From Ipomoea triloba (Eukaryota; Streptophyta; Magnoliopsida; Solanales; Convolvulaceae), in assembly GCF_003576645.1 (NCBI RefSeq), contig NC_044929.1, forward strand, positions 4,866,753 to 4,930,752: a DNA stretch of 64,000 bases. Direction: 5' to 3'. A program made the position numbers and the translations under genes. Positions 37,745 through 49,144 of this stretch are shown here, piece after piece; position 1 is the first letter of the stretch; every line of letters begins with the position of its first letter. Under the pieces are notes generated by a model that saw only the letters and a program-made list of their open reading frames with translations, had not been told where the DNA came from and did not search any database.

Positions 37745-38740
37745 CGCGCTTGCATATCACTGATTGATTGCTAACCTCCTCCGCCTTAAACCCTGGTACC
37801 ACCTCCGACGTAAACTTGGGAATACCCTCCTCTACTTCAGTACTTCGTTACTTGGTCGACCCCACAGAGAACCCCTCTAATTGGGATGAAGATCGAACTT
37901 AAAAAAACCTTTCTTATAAAAATTAATAGATAAGTTAAAAGTCAAAAAATGTTTCGTTAGTATTATTTGAGGAAAAATAATAATATAATAAAGATTAAAG
38001 AAGAAAAATCATTAAAGAAAAGAGTCATTTTCATTTTTGGTCCTACTGTTATTGAAACATTGCCAATTTTAGTCAACTTTATTAATTTTTGTCACTTTGG
38101 GGCCAGTTTTATTTAGTCCTTGCCAGTTGCCACTTTTAATTCACCGTTAAAATTTTTAATCAAAGCATAAAAATACCAAAACTACTCCTATATTGGACAG
38201 CCATTTGACGAAAATTTTAACGGTAGACTAAAAGTGGCAAGGGCTAAATACGATTGACCGCAATGTGACAAAAATTAATAAAGTGGACTAAAATTGGCAA
38301 TGCCTCAATAACAGTATGACCAAAAATGAAAATGGCTCAAAAAAAATTACTAAAATCAAAATAAGATGAATTATTCGCTTAACTAAATAATTACTATCAA
38401 CCTTTTCTGTTTCTCGTTAGAGCCTAACTTTATTATTATGTTATATATGTTATATATTACTCAGTATATTATTATTTGTGTATAATGGGAAGAAAAAAGC
38501 AAAATTCATGATAACACTTTTTTTATGCAAATTCATGATAACTTAGGAACGAAAAAACATGATTAACTCAGTAGACGAAAAATATAAATTTTTTTAAAAT
38601 AATAATAATAATAATTAACACCTTTTATTTTCAACACCTTTTATATATAAGTGTGAGTTTTAAAAGACAGTTTCTCTTTCCTAAAAAAAAAAAAAAGAAA
38701 AGAAAAAAAATACAGTTTATCATTTCTCGGATCTTCGGAA
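37745..38740. promoter_or_regulatory. Divergent intergenic region between coilin and the eIF4B-headed chimera
   Basis: About 1 kb separates the two divergent starts and must hold both promoters. A TATATAA word at 38643-38649 in the context CTTTTATATATAAGTGTG lies about 95 bp before the chimera ATG. The same context recurs before the intact eIF4B at 51475-51483, so the core promoter is shared by descent. A fold-back element (38022-38338) occupies the middle of the region and is absent from the equivalent unit 2 position. Confidence 0.6.
38022..38338. mobile_element. Fold-back MITE with about 70 bp inverted arms
   Basis: The left arm starts GAGTCATTTTCATTTTTGG and the right arm is its near-perfect inverted complement. 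Pairing continues through CTGTTATTGA, ATTGCCAATTTTAGTC and TTTATTAATTTTTGTCAC. 317 bp, non-coding. It lies between the divergent coilin and eIF4B promoters. The flanks are A-rich, so the target duplication is uncertain. Confidence 0.8.
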
Positions 38741-41700
38741 ATGTCAAAGTCTCCGTGGGGGAACATCGGCGACTGGGCTGCTGAAGCCGAGCGAGAGGAA
38801 GCGGAGGAGCGCGAGCTCGCTGTCTCCGCCGCCGCTGCTGCAGGGGACTCTCAGAAGTACCCAAGCCTTAGGGAGGCTGCCACCCCCAAGCAGAAGAAGA
38901 AGACGAAGATGAGCTTGCAGCAGTTCACGATGCAGAGCTCGTATGGCTCAGGCCATGGCTACGGCTCCACTAGCCGCTTGACGCCGGAAGAGATGCTCCG
39001 CCTCCCTACGCCTCCCAAAGACCGGTCCGCCCCGGAAATGCAACAAGGGTTCTCTAACTATGGGGCCAGGTCACCGGGTCGGATCCGAGATCGAGACCTC
39101 GATGGCGAGGCTTCCTGGGGCGGCGATCGGAGGCAATTTGGGGGATTTGATAATGAACAACGGAAGGGCCCACCATCTAGGGCTCCAGATTTCGATCAAC
39201 CCTCCAGAGCTGACGAGGTTGATAATTGGGCTTCCGCGAAGAAACCCTTACCATCGTACAATTCTACTCCTACTCAAGCTCCTGCTCGTTCAAAGTATGG
39301 TGAGAAGGGCATAGATTGGAGGAAGATTGATTTGGTCTCAGAGCATCAATGCAATGAAAGGTTTGTATTTTCTTTTTCCATCTTGAGATTTAGAATTGCT
39401 TGACTTTAGCCTTTATGAAGATGATGCTGATAATCTATGCATAGTATTAGTGCTGTTTATTTATTTATTTTATATAGAGGGAGGGGCCTGAGAGGTAACA
39501 GTGTAGTGAAACGCAGTTAGTGATCATCTTATTAGCTCTAGCCCTGGTTTTGTGTGTCTTGATTTTGTGTATTGTATCTATTTCATGGCTGGGATTGAGA
39601 ACATAGTTGAGTTGAGCTAGTGCTTTATAGAAGCTATGAAAGAGGATATGTCACAAAGAAGGCATATTAATTTTGTCTCAGCTAAAATTATCAACTTAGC
39701 TTTGCATAACTTACAGCATCTCCAACCCAATTAACACCAAAACACCAAAATCTCCACCAAATGTTGCGTCAAAAGGAATTCTCATACCAAATTTTATTCA
39801 TCTCCAAACCATTACACCAAAGCCCCAAATGTTGTTCTACACTAATATAATTTGGTTTCTCAAATTTTAAAACTTTATTAGTTCAAATTTAATTAGTTTA
39901 ATATAAAATATAATTTGTGATGTAAATAATATTATTTTAGTAACAATACTTTTTTTTTTCATAACATTATTTTGTTGTTATGTTTTATGTATTTTAATTT
40001 TTAATTATATATATTTAATATTAGTCTTGTTTCAATCGTCTCAATGAGATATTTAAAATGATGTAATTTATTTTTAATAATACATTTAAAATTTGAAGTA
40101 TTTAACAAAATAAAAAAATAGATATAAAACGAATAAAGGATACAATTGGAATTATATAAATAAGCAAGGGCAGAAAAGTAAAATTGCATCTCCTCTCACA
40201 TTTGCCGTGCGTGAACATTACATTTCATTCCATGATAATTAGGTTTTGCAGGTTTGAACATGATGAATGTCTTTAATATGTCTTGTGAACTGATAGGTGA
40301 GGTTTGCCTTATGAATGTTTGTTGTTGTCACTTGACAGCACAACGCTTTGTCCTTTTATGTGCTTAACTGTTGACTAATTTATTCATATGGATCTCAACT
40401 AACGGTTTGGATATTAAGTTTGACTTGCTCAAATGGTTTGGATGAAATCATCCTTATAATTATAGGTATTAAATTCCTTGTTTATTCATTGGTTTATAGA
40501 TATGTTTCATTGATTGTGTCTTTTATATAGGCCAACTGATTTTATTGTCTTAAGAACAAATATAAAGTGTAAAGTGGGAAAGAAGCATGTACATTACTAT
40601 CCCCCAACTTTGGATAAAGTACTTAATGATAATAAGGCAACAGTGAAATACATACACTTCCTTTCTAGAGTCATGCATATCAAATGCAATAACAAAAGAT
40701 TAATAATTCGCTTAATACAACTTTACTATATGTTTTGGAATTACAGTAGAATCATGCTACTTGCATTTTGGTTCAGGAGTGCACTTGGCTGTGTAATTGT
40801 CATGGGGATGAGCTGTGCTATATTGTGTCATAGGCCATGAATAGAATGAAAGTAGTTTTCTTATTCTTTTCTATTATCCAGTAAGGGAAGTGGAACTATG
40901 TATGTAGTTGTGTATGTAGTGAAGCAAGAATTAGAGGTATTCTTGTCTGGTTTTTAATTGTTCATTCTTCTCCAATAGGTTGTGTGAAGGATTTTTTTTA
41001 TTTTTTATTTTTTATTTTTTATTTTTTATTTTTTATTTTGTGCCTGTATTTTTCTCTTATACAAATTAAGCCTTAGTTATATTCAACATACAATATCACA
41101 CCAGTTAGATGACTTCTACCAAGACATGATACTTGCATTTGCATATTTGTAGAACCAGTTGGCTATTTGCTTGTATGAACATTGGTGTATTATAAGTTCA
41201 TTTTATGATTTAACTATCAAAGTTCATCTCATGAGAATAAAAATAAAAGAAGAAAATGAATAAAATATCTCTATATCTGGATGTGTTTAATTGGTGTAAA
41301 ATATTTCAGACCAGAGTCAGAAGAGGAGAGGAAATTGATAGAAGAAAGGGAGGCACTGCAGAGCTCTGGTGAAGGCAAAAAAAAATGGAATAGTAAGGCA
41401 AGGGCATGTTTGCCTCCCCTTCAACCACTTTCAATCAGCAGGCCAAAGGCTGAGGAGTGGCCTAGTGCTGGGTCAGATGATCTAGGTGTGTGGCCAAACA
41501 ACCCGCCTACTCCCCGAGTACGCCTTGGGCCAATTACCATCCAGGAGACTTCGACGTTCGAGCAACCTCCTAGGGAATTTCAGTTCAAGCGAGACAAGCT
41601 TGCTTTCTTTAATAAGGAATGCTCGAAGATTGTGGGTCATATATACTTAGGGAGTGAGACCATTGCCAAGGATCGTGAGATTCTTCGTCATAATGGGATC

Positions 41701-44616
41701 ACTCATGTTTTGAATTGCGTTGGGTTTATTTGTCCGGAATACTTTAAGGGTGATCTGGTGTACAAGACACTCTGGCTACGGGACAGCCCGACTGAGGACA
41801 TCACGAGCATTCTCTATGATGTTTTCGATTACTTTGAAGATGTTCGAGAACAAGGTGGACGAGTCTTTGTTCATTGTTGTCAAGGGGTGTCCAGATCAAC
41901 CTCTTTGGTTATAGCGTATCTAATGTGGAAGAAGGAGCAGAGCTTCGAAGATGCTTTTCAGCATGTGAAAGCAACAAGAGGGGTGACAAACCCGAATATG
42001 GGTTTTGCGTGCCAACTTTTGCAGTGTCAAAAGCGGGTTCATGCTCTACCTGTAAGCCCGACTTCTGTGCTGAGGATGTATAGGATCGCACCCCACTCTC
42101 CATATGATCCCCTCCATCTTGTTCCAAAAATGTTGGGTGAACCAGGAGTTAAAGCACTTGATTCTCGCGGAGCGTTCCTTGTTCATGTTCCCTCGGCTAT
42201 ATATGTGTGGATAGGAAGGCACTGTGTTTCAGTAATGTCAGACAATGCTAGGGCAGCTGCTGATCAGGTTGTCCGGTATGAAAAAGCTCAGGGTCCAGTT
42301 CTAATCCTCAAAGAAGGTGAAGAGCCATCTGAGTTTTGGGAAGCTCTTGGCAATGAAAAGTTCTTTGTTAATAAATTGGAGATAAAAAATGAGGGAATTG
42401 TGTCTGCTAGGAATTCTATGAACGCTTCTAGCATCACTTCTAGTGTTGGTTTAAGGAAGGTGAGCGAATATGATTTAGATTTTGAAATTTTCCACAAGGC
42501 TGTTGCTGGTGGGGTTGTACCGCCATTTCCATTATCGGGGACTGGATTTGAGACTTGTCTTCCTGCTAGGGCAAATGGTTGGAACAGATTGAGGCAAAAG
42601 TTTGCCAGTGGCGTTATGAAAGAATTCATCTTGTCATCTAAAATGAGCAATAACGATGTGAAAGCAAGTCAGGGACTCGGTATGATAGATGCCTCTTTAG
42701 AAATCTCTCCCGTTGAGCCTTCATCACCTTCAAGTCCTCAGTGCGAGTCACCAGACTCGTTTTCTTCTTATGCTACTAGCAGTCCTAGTTGGCTGAAGGA
42801 TCCTTGTAAAGATACCGAGTGTGCGACTCCTGAGCCTTTACTATCACCTACACCTTCATTCAGTTCGTTAGATTCTCTTTCCTGTTTTCTTCCCCGTAAA
42901 CCAAAGTCTAGCTCCACATCCCCTTCACTTTCATCAACCTCGGACTACTCCAGTTCCTTCACTTTCTCTCCCACTTCTTCTAACTGGTCTGACTTGTCAT
43001 ACCTATCTGCACAACCTTCACCTTCTGGATTGGAGTCCAAAGATCCATATGTGTTGCATGGATCCTTAAAAGAAGACCCATGTTTACTTTGTAAACGAAC
43101 TTTGACTCAAACTGAAGAATCATTCCCAACCACTCATATGGCTAGAGTAACAAACACTTGTTCACCGTGTCGAGGGGTTTCCCCTTCCCCCTTAATAGCG
43201 GAGTGTAAAGGAAGTCACCCTCCACCGCGCATGATGTTGACTTCTATCGATGAGACTCCCCAACTTCCTTCCAATTTGGTAAGAACGTGGTCATTTTCTC
43301 GACCCGATGTAGAAGATGTTGTAATGAGGGGTGATGAGTGCAACAATTTAGAAGATGGTTCTGTTGAGTTGAGTAGCGAGGAGGCCATGGTAGACTCTGA
43401 CACGTTAGTAACTGATAGTGAATTCCATGGCAGAGTTCAAGATTCAAACGAGGGCGAGATTGTGTATGATGCCCCGGATGCCAATCACAGAGTTCAAACA
43501 ACTAACGTTGCCCTTTATGAATGGCCTTCGATGCATAAATTCGAGTTGCCTTGTGGGCCTCTTGATTCAAGGGCTGTCTATCTCATATTTGTTCCTGATG
43601 TGAGCGTCGACACCAAAAACAACAATGTTTTGTATGTTTGGATAGGGCGTGACGTGCCATGGAGGCAAAGAAACTGTCAGTCGATCAACAATGATAGCAT
43701 GTGGGATGATGGTCATATCCAGTGGGAGGCAGTTGGACACAATTTTCTTCTTGAAAAGCATCTGGTTAGATCTGTTGTACAGGTACTTTTTCCCTCCTAT
43801 TCTTATGTACTTTGTCTTCCAGCCATTGATTCTAAAGATAGGTTAAACATTAAAATAAGTAACAGTTTGTTTGTTCATATTGAGATTATTTTCTTCTTTA
43901 TACCATTTGTAAGAGGCCTTTTCTCTGGATATTTATTTTCGCCTACTAGGTCTTCCAAATTTATATCTATTCTTGAATGTTAATATGTGCATATGGGGTA
44001 TGACTTGTTCAAAGTAACAACACATATTAATGGTATTTTTAACTTAGGAAAGAGGGTCAAATAGACCATTGAACCAAAGACCAAAGTCCAATTGAGCCAC
44101 TAAACCAAAAAAGAGTTCAATTAAACAAGTCAACATTCAAAAGTCATCCAATTTTTTCATATAACCGGTTGTTCCAGTTTCATGCAAGTTAAATTTTGAA
44201 TGGTTCATGAGATTTTATGCCACCAACAATCAATAAAATAAAGAAAGTATTTTCACATCATGTGCCAACAACTCTTCTTTAACATGCATGACCTTGGAAT
44301 AACTGGTTATATGGAAAAATTAGATGACTTTTGAATGTTGAGTGGTTTAATTGAATTCATGGACAATGGGCGTGGTTGAAAGCATTTTCTGAAACTTGTT
44401 TGTAGGCTTTAGGATCTCTTCCAGGATATGAGAATGTATTTTTCGCATTGTTGTTGCATACCAACATTTCTTTTGTATTCTCTAGATTTAGTGAGTGAGC
44501 CAAATAATCAAAGCTAACTTCCAAACTTAATTGCATTGCAGATAGTGAATCAAGGCAAGGAACCTGATCATCTCCTTAAAAACCTACTGACCCTGCCTCT
44601 CTCAAGAACACACTGA
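38741..44616 (+). CDS. In-frame eIF4B-MKP1 chimeric gene
   Basis: Exons 38741-39360, 41310-43782 and 44542-44616; GT-AG introns, phases 2 and 0; predicted 1055 residues. Residues 1-229 come from eIF4B: MSKSPWGNIGDWAAEAE, the DRDLDGEASWG region, EKGIDWRKIDL, then exon 2 up to codon 229. From codon 230, at a nine-A run (41377-41385), the frame is MKP1: ARACLPPLQPLSI, a dual-specificity phosphatase domain at about 308-455 with HCCQGVSRS (catalytic Cys 396), a gelsolin-like segment at about 490-560, a calmodulin-binding-like helix WNRLRQKFASGV near 630-650, and a serine-rich tail. MKP1 proteins dephosphorylate stress MAP kinases. The eIF4B portion has only in-frame length changes. The promoter, start and first intron are eIF4B's. 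Transcription and splicing are inferred. Assembly error is the main alternative. Confidence 0.85.
39712..40218. other. Sequence unique to chimera intron 1
   Basis: The chimera's intron 1 matches eIF4B intron 1 of unit 2 on both sides of this stretch but not within it. It begins ACAGCATCTCCAACCCAATT, is AT-rich and is probably an insertion or a replacement. The unit 2 intron has different extra DNA at about 52870-53890. No coding content. Confidence 0.55.
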
Positions 44617-45047
44617 ATGTTGCAGTAATTAGGTGAGAGGTATTGTAATCTTTGGTTTTTCAATCGTTGTGCATCACCTTGGCAAGCATCTTAGCAGTGG
44701 CGATTACACGAAATAGCTAATGGCATCCTAGGTAGATGTTCTCGACTTTCTGCCCGTGTGATGTGTGGAAGGAAATGATGGATCTTTTGTTCGAGGAGGA
44801 GATACATGCATGTTATATGTACAAAGAAAAAGAAGAAATTACTGTTGTCTTAGGAATTACAAGTAAATAATTTTTGTCACTAATAAGCCTCTACACCAAC
44901 TCTTAAAATTGTTTTATGTTTGCCAACAGATACATTCAGTCTACTCTGCCTACCTACCTCTATTCCTTTCCATTTTTAACTCTCAAGGTTTGTTTCTCTG
45001 CTACAGATACAGATAAAGTATAGCAATAGTCTCCTAGACTTTGTTTA

Positions 45048-45056
45048 TTCGTGTTT
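45048..45056. other. Empty site for the unit 1 gypsy insertion
   Basis: Here unit 2 reads TTATTC directly into GTGTTTCATAAATTAGG, where unit 1 has the 6.7 kb retrotransposon between TTATTCTGTG and TTCCATAAATTAGG. It shows that the insertion came after the block duplication, or at least affected only one copy. Confidence 0.8.
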
Positions 45057-45404
45057 CATAAATTAGGCCATCCCTATTTTGTCACATCTTTATAACAGTT
45101 TTCCCAGAAAGCAGTGGATTACAGAGGTACCATAGATACCCACACATGCTACGGTACCCACACATGCATACAGGAATGGAGAAACAAAACCACACACTTG
45201 GATAAATATATATAAATATATGCATATCTATAATGTTCTTTTGTTCATGTTGGGGCAACTAGATCACATGAATACACAATACATTAAAACTTTGGTTCTG
45301 GGTAGTTGTGTTTTGGGCTGTGAAACTAGTTCATCCTCGGTCACGCAGGTTGCAAGTGATGGAGCATACCAGAGCATAGAATACCATTGGTGTTTACCAT
45401 TCAT

Positions 45405-46676
45405 CTCTTATTTTTCCATCGTGAGAAACCCTTTTTTTCTAGGCCATATGAGCATGAAATCTTGCCTGGAGTCACCTTCTTACCCCAACTACTTTGTTGA
45501 GGAAGTTGTTCCTTTTTCGCAGATAAAGCCTAGCTGAGTTGTTCCAAAAGGTTCACTCCACTTTCTAGCAATTGAGAGACATTATTAGGTTTTAAATAAC
45601 ATCTCAATAGGCAAAGATTTGACCAAGGTAATGATGGAACTGAATACAATTCATACCTCTGCTGCAAGTATGCATTTGTTTTTCATGGTTTACTTCCCCA
45701 TTTTCTGGAGAAACAAGACAATATTTTAAGTTCAGAACAACTCCCATCTTAATTGCTAACTTCCAAAAAAAAAAAAAAGCTAGTACCAGGAAAAGTAGGC
45801 GTTTGCTTATCACTAGAGCCACTTGATACTGCTAATGTGTTGCTGGAGGCACCAGCACCAGTCCAAATAGAAACTTCTTTTGAAGGGTTAAATGTGGTGG
45901 TTTTTACAACACGAACATCAACAAGTGATGACAAATCTATCTACATACCAGTTATAATTCAAATTTAGAGCAGCTGCTCACAGTGGAGAGAGTTTACCCA
46001 AGAAATGGAAAGAACTTACCTCCAATGATCCATCCTCTTTATAAAGAGAACTATCAGGTTGCATTATGCATTCGTCTTCACCTGACTTTTTGGAATAAAA
46101 TGGATATCCGGCAACTGGCATCAGTGAAGCTCTACTTGATTCAGAATTGAATGATGATACTTTGCCAACCTTCAGTAAAAGGGGATGTCAAAACTTTTCT
46201 CTCATGATCCTATCAATAACCAAAATACAAATCATAATGCAACGAAATACATGGTACGGGGAGAGCTCAGCAGTCCAGTTGGATGATAACTTAAGCAGCC
46301 GATATGCAATCACATCGCCTTCCTACAATAGAGAGAATAACAGTTGGGATGTATATGATAGATATTGCAACACAAAATAGTCTTAAGCTATGTGTAGTAG
46401 GTTGCATATACCAATTTCGTCAAAGCAAAATATTTATTGTGGATAAAAGGCAGCAATTGAATACAGTAATATACTTGAGCTAACCTTAAGTGTATCAGAG
46501 GGATGGAATTTTAGCAAAGTCAATTGATCCATCACAATGTGTAATCTTTTCAGCACTTGACATTTCAGATGATTCTTTGTTCAACTCATTAATTTCATTT
46601 CTTTGAGAAAATGAAATTTTGTCTTTGCCCAATTTCTGACCATTTTTCTTGTTGATGACCCCATTCCACCTGAAAT
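45405..46676 (-). pseudogene. Coilin, unit 2 copy (truncated pseudogene)
   Basis: Homologues of coilin exons 12 (partial) to 17 are present in order on the minus strand with their introns. The last exon has a premature TAG at 45530-45532 where unit 1 has GAG, plus a deletion further on. Exon 12 has a 2 bp loss near 46498. Homology with unit 1 stops abruptly near 46676, inside exon 12, so exons 1-11 and the promoter are absent. It cannot make coilin. Intron-by-intron similarity shows a DNA-level duplication and not a retrocopy. Confidence 0.92.
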
Positions 46677-49144
46677 CGGTACATTTACATTTTATACAGC
46701 AGTAGAAGTGTGAAAGGAAACAACCTTAATGATAGCTAGATATTAATGGCTGAAATATCTAGCCAAAATACTTTGTTTTATGATTGAATTTTAAAGTTGC
46801 TTAACAATGTCTAAGACTTATAAACTAACACTCACAGCTATCTATAATCCACTGTATGCAGATTTTGTGGGAGTTTTTTTGCAGGAATGAATCTTCTAAG
46901 GAGGAAGACCTTAGGCATCAGGAAGAGTGGAACTGCCTTATGACTCAAGGATACTGCCTTAAGGAGGAAGAAAAGGATACTGCCTACGATGAAGACCAAA
47001 CATCAATGGTACAATTTCAAAGACATTGTACGTAGTTCACAGTATATGGAACTATGTTCCAATTGAAAGTCATCATATGTATGTACCATGTAGATATGTC
47101 AAGACACTGTTTTCATTTGTTTTTAACACTCAGTCATAAAAGACACAAATATTATAATTGTCATGATAAAATTTACACTAAAAAATGCTAGGGACATGTT
47201 TAATCAATCACCGAATATGGAACCTATAAAATATATAAGTAATCAAACAAATCAATTGTAAAATCATTTACCTACGCTGATGTTCTCAGAATGGAATATG
47301 AGTTTAAAATATATAGCATGTAGCAATTATATCTAGCAAATCCAACACCTGATGATTAAAAAATGATTTATATTAGATACAATAATACTGGGGAACTAAA
47401 AGAAACATACATATAGAAGTTGCATACCTTAAATGACAGGTTGGTCATACAAGGTAAGTCATTGGAGATTAGCCACAACTTCATACATGTATGAACTCTG
47501 TGGCAAAAGTATAAATCAAAAATAGTAAGGGTAACCAAGTCTTAACCAAATTTCATACCAAGTATGTGACAGTCTGAAATATATAGATTAAAGGTACATT
47601 ATGAAGTAAGCTTAGTTAAATGTAAAGATACACGTGAGACTACAGAAAAACCAGCTAAGTAATCCTACCCCTGAGGGTAGGACGCATCTTGCGGATAGAG
47701 TAGACAACTTAATAATGAATTCTCTATGAGGCATCAGAATTTCTTATCATCATTTGCACAAACTAAAAATAAATGTTAGACAATACATGAGAACAGGTAA
47801 TGAAATAAGGAAAGTAACACATATACTATGATTTTAATCATCAAGTACTGATATTATACAACAGGATTAAAGTTTAGAAAAAACTTATGCATAAGAAATA
47901 TAACTTATGATCATGATAAATAAATTATCACTACTTAATTTGATTAATCAATATTTGCTGGGATCACAACAGCATTTATTAACATCAAAATCTTTTAGTA
48001 TTCCAAGATGAAACTAGCCACCAATGATATTAACATGTTAGGGTTCTATGTATCTAACTCAAATTCTAGAGATCGGGAGTCTTAGAATAGACTTACCTTG
48101 GATGCCCGATCCAACCTAGAGAGTGAAGTATTGTGCTACCCGAACCGATCTGCATTAGGTATTGAAAAACCAACACAGACTAAGTCGTCAAACCATAAGC
48201 TTGAGCGATTTACAAGAATCGCCTGCGGGCTGTGGGAGATGGAATAGTATTCTATCTAAAATGGTTGAGTTTCAAATACAAGGACCAGAAATCGCTAAGA
48301 AGATTGAACCTCCTGTAAATGGATCGCAAAGCAGACGGGCGTAGTACATGGTGGAGATGGAGTAAAAAGGTAGATAAAATGGTGTAGTTGCCAAAGTGAC
48401 GGAACAGAGAAATGCAATTGGAAATTGGGAGCAGATGGTGGAGTGAAGCTTCTGGAATCGGATGGAGGGATTGACAGCCTAAAATGCAGTCCACACAGCC
48501 ATAATTAAAAACTACATTTTTTTAAAACAAAAAGTATATGAAAGTATATTATTTTTGTACATAAAATATATTGCTTTATAATATATTATTTAAGGTTGTT
48601 TCATACTCAAAGTTAAGGATCGAACCCTTAATCTTTGATTAAGAAGGGATGAATCCATTTCAAAACGCCAATGCAACACGCTGCTAATTGCTGCGTGTTG
48701 CAACTTGGCAGTTTGGAGCAGATCCGCTGCTCCGAACCGCCATTAACCAAATACTGTTTTCAGCGTTTTGACCAAGGTCAAAATGCGAAAAACGGTGAAT
48801 CCGCCAAAAATTGACGGATCCGCCAAGAACCAAACGTAGTCGTAGTAAGTATGCAACTTAATTCGTACATTTACATCTTACATGCAATTCATGGAAGTTC
48901 CTACAAATTTTTTTAATGAATTCTTCATTGTAATTACTAACGTGTTGACTAATTTAATGTGCAGGTGATAACTTAATCAAATCGAGTATTGAATGTATTC
49001 TTCTAACTCAGAGATTTATTAGTCGATGTTGATGGAGTGTTCTTTTGTTGCCCAGACCTAGATGATTGCCCAGATTTTGGACCAGTAAAATTGAATGTAT
49101 TCTTCTAACTCAGCTGATTTCCTGGCTTGAATTGATTTCTTCCT

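Noticed and set aside
40514..40840. Open frame beginning MCLLYRPTDF in chimera intron 1, with a relative at 54434-54622
   Set aside because: Both copies lie in homologous eIF4B introns and are similar by duplication. The second is shortened by an internal deletion and ends differently, and neither resembles a known protein.
41281..41309. ATG at 41281 (MCLIGVKYF) as start of the MKP1-type protein
   Set aside because: The sequence up to 41309 is intron, ending in TTTCAG exactly as in the intact eIF4B gene (MCLIGVQYF at 55238); translation in the spliced gene starts at 38741.
38741..44616. Assembly artefact as the explanation for the eIF4B-MKP1 join
   Set aside because: Not excluded but less likely. 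Both units have many private differences (indels, MITEs, a retrotransposon), all three exons keep phase, and a tandem duplication explains the surrounding order. Long reads would settle it.
48252..48494. 80-codon minus-strand frame MDCILGCQSL as a gene
   Set aside because: No family resemblance, low-complexity leucine/histidine content, and it lies in transposon-rich replacement DNA; kept only as a possible transcript leader.
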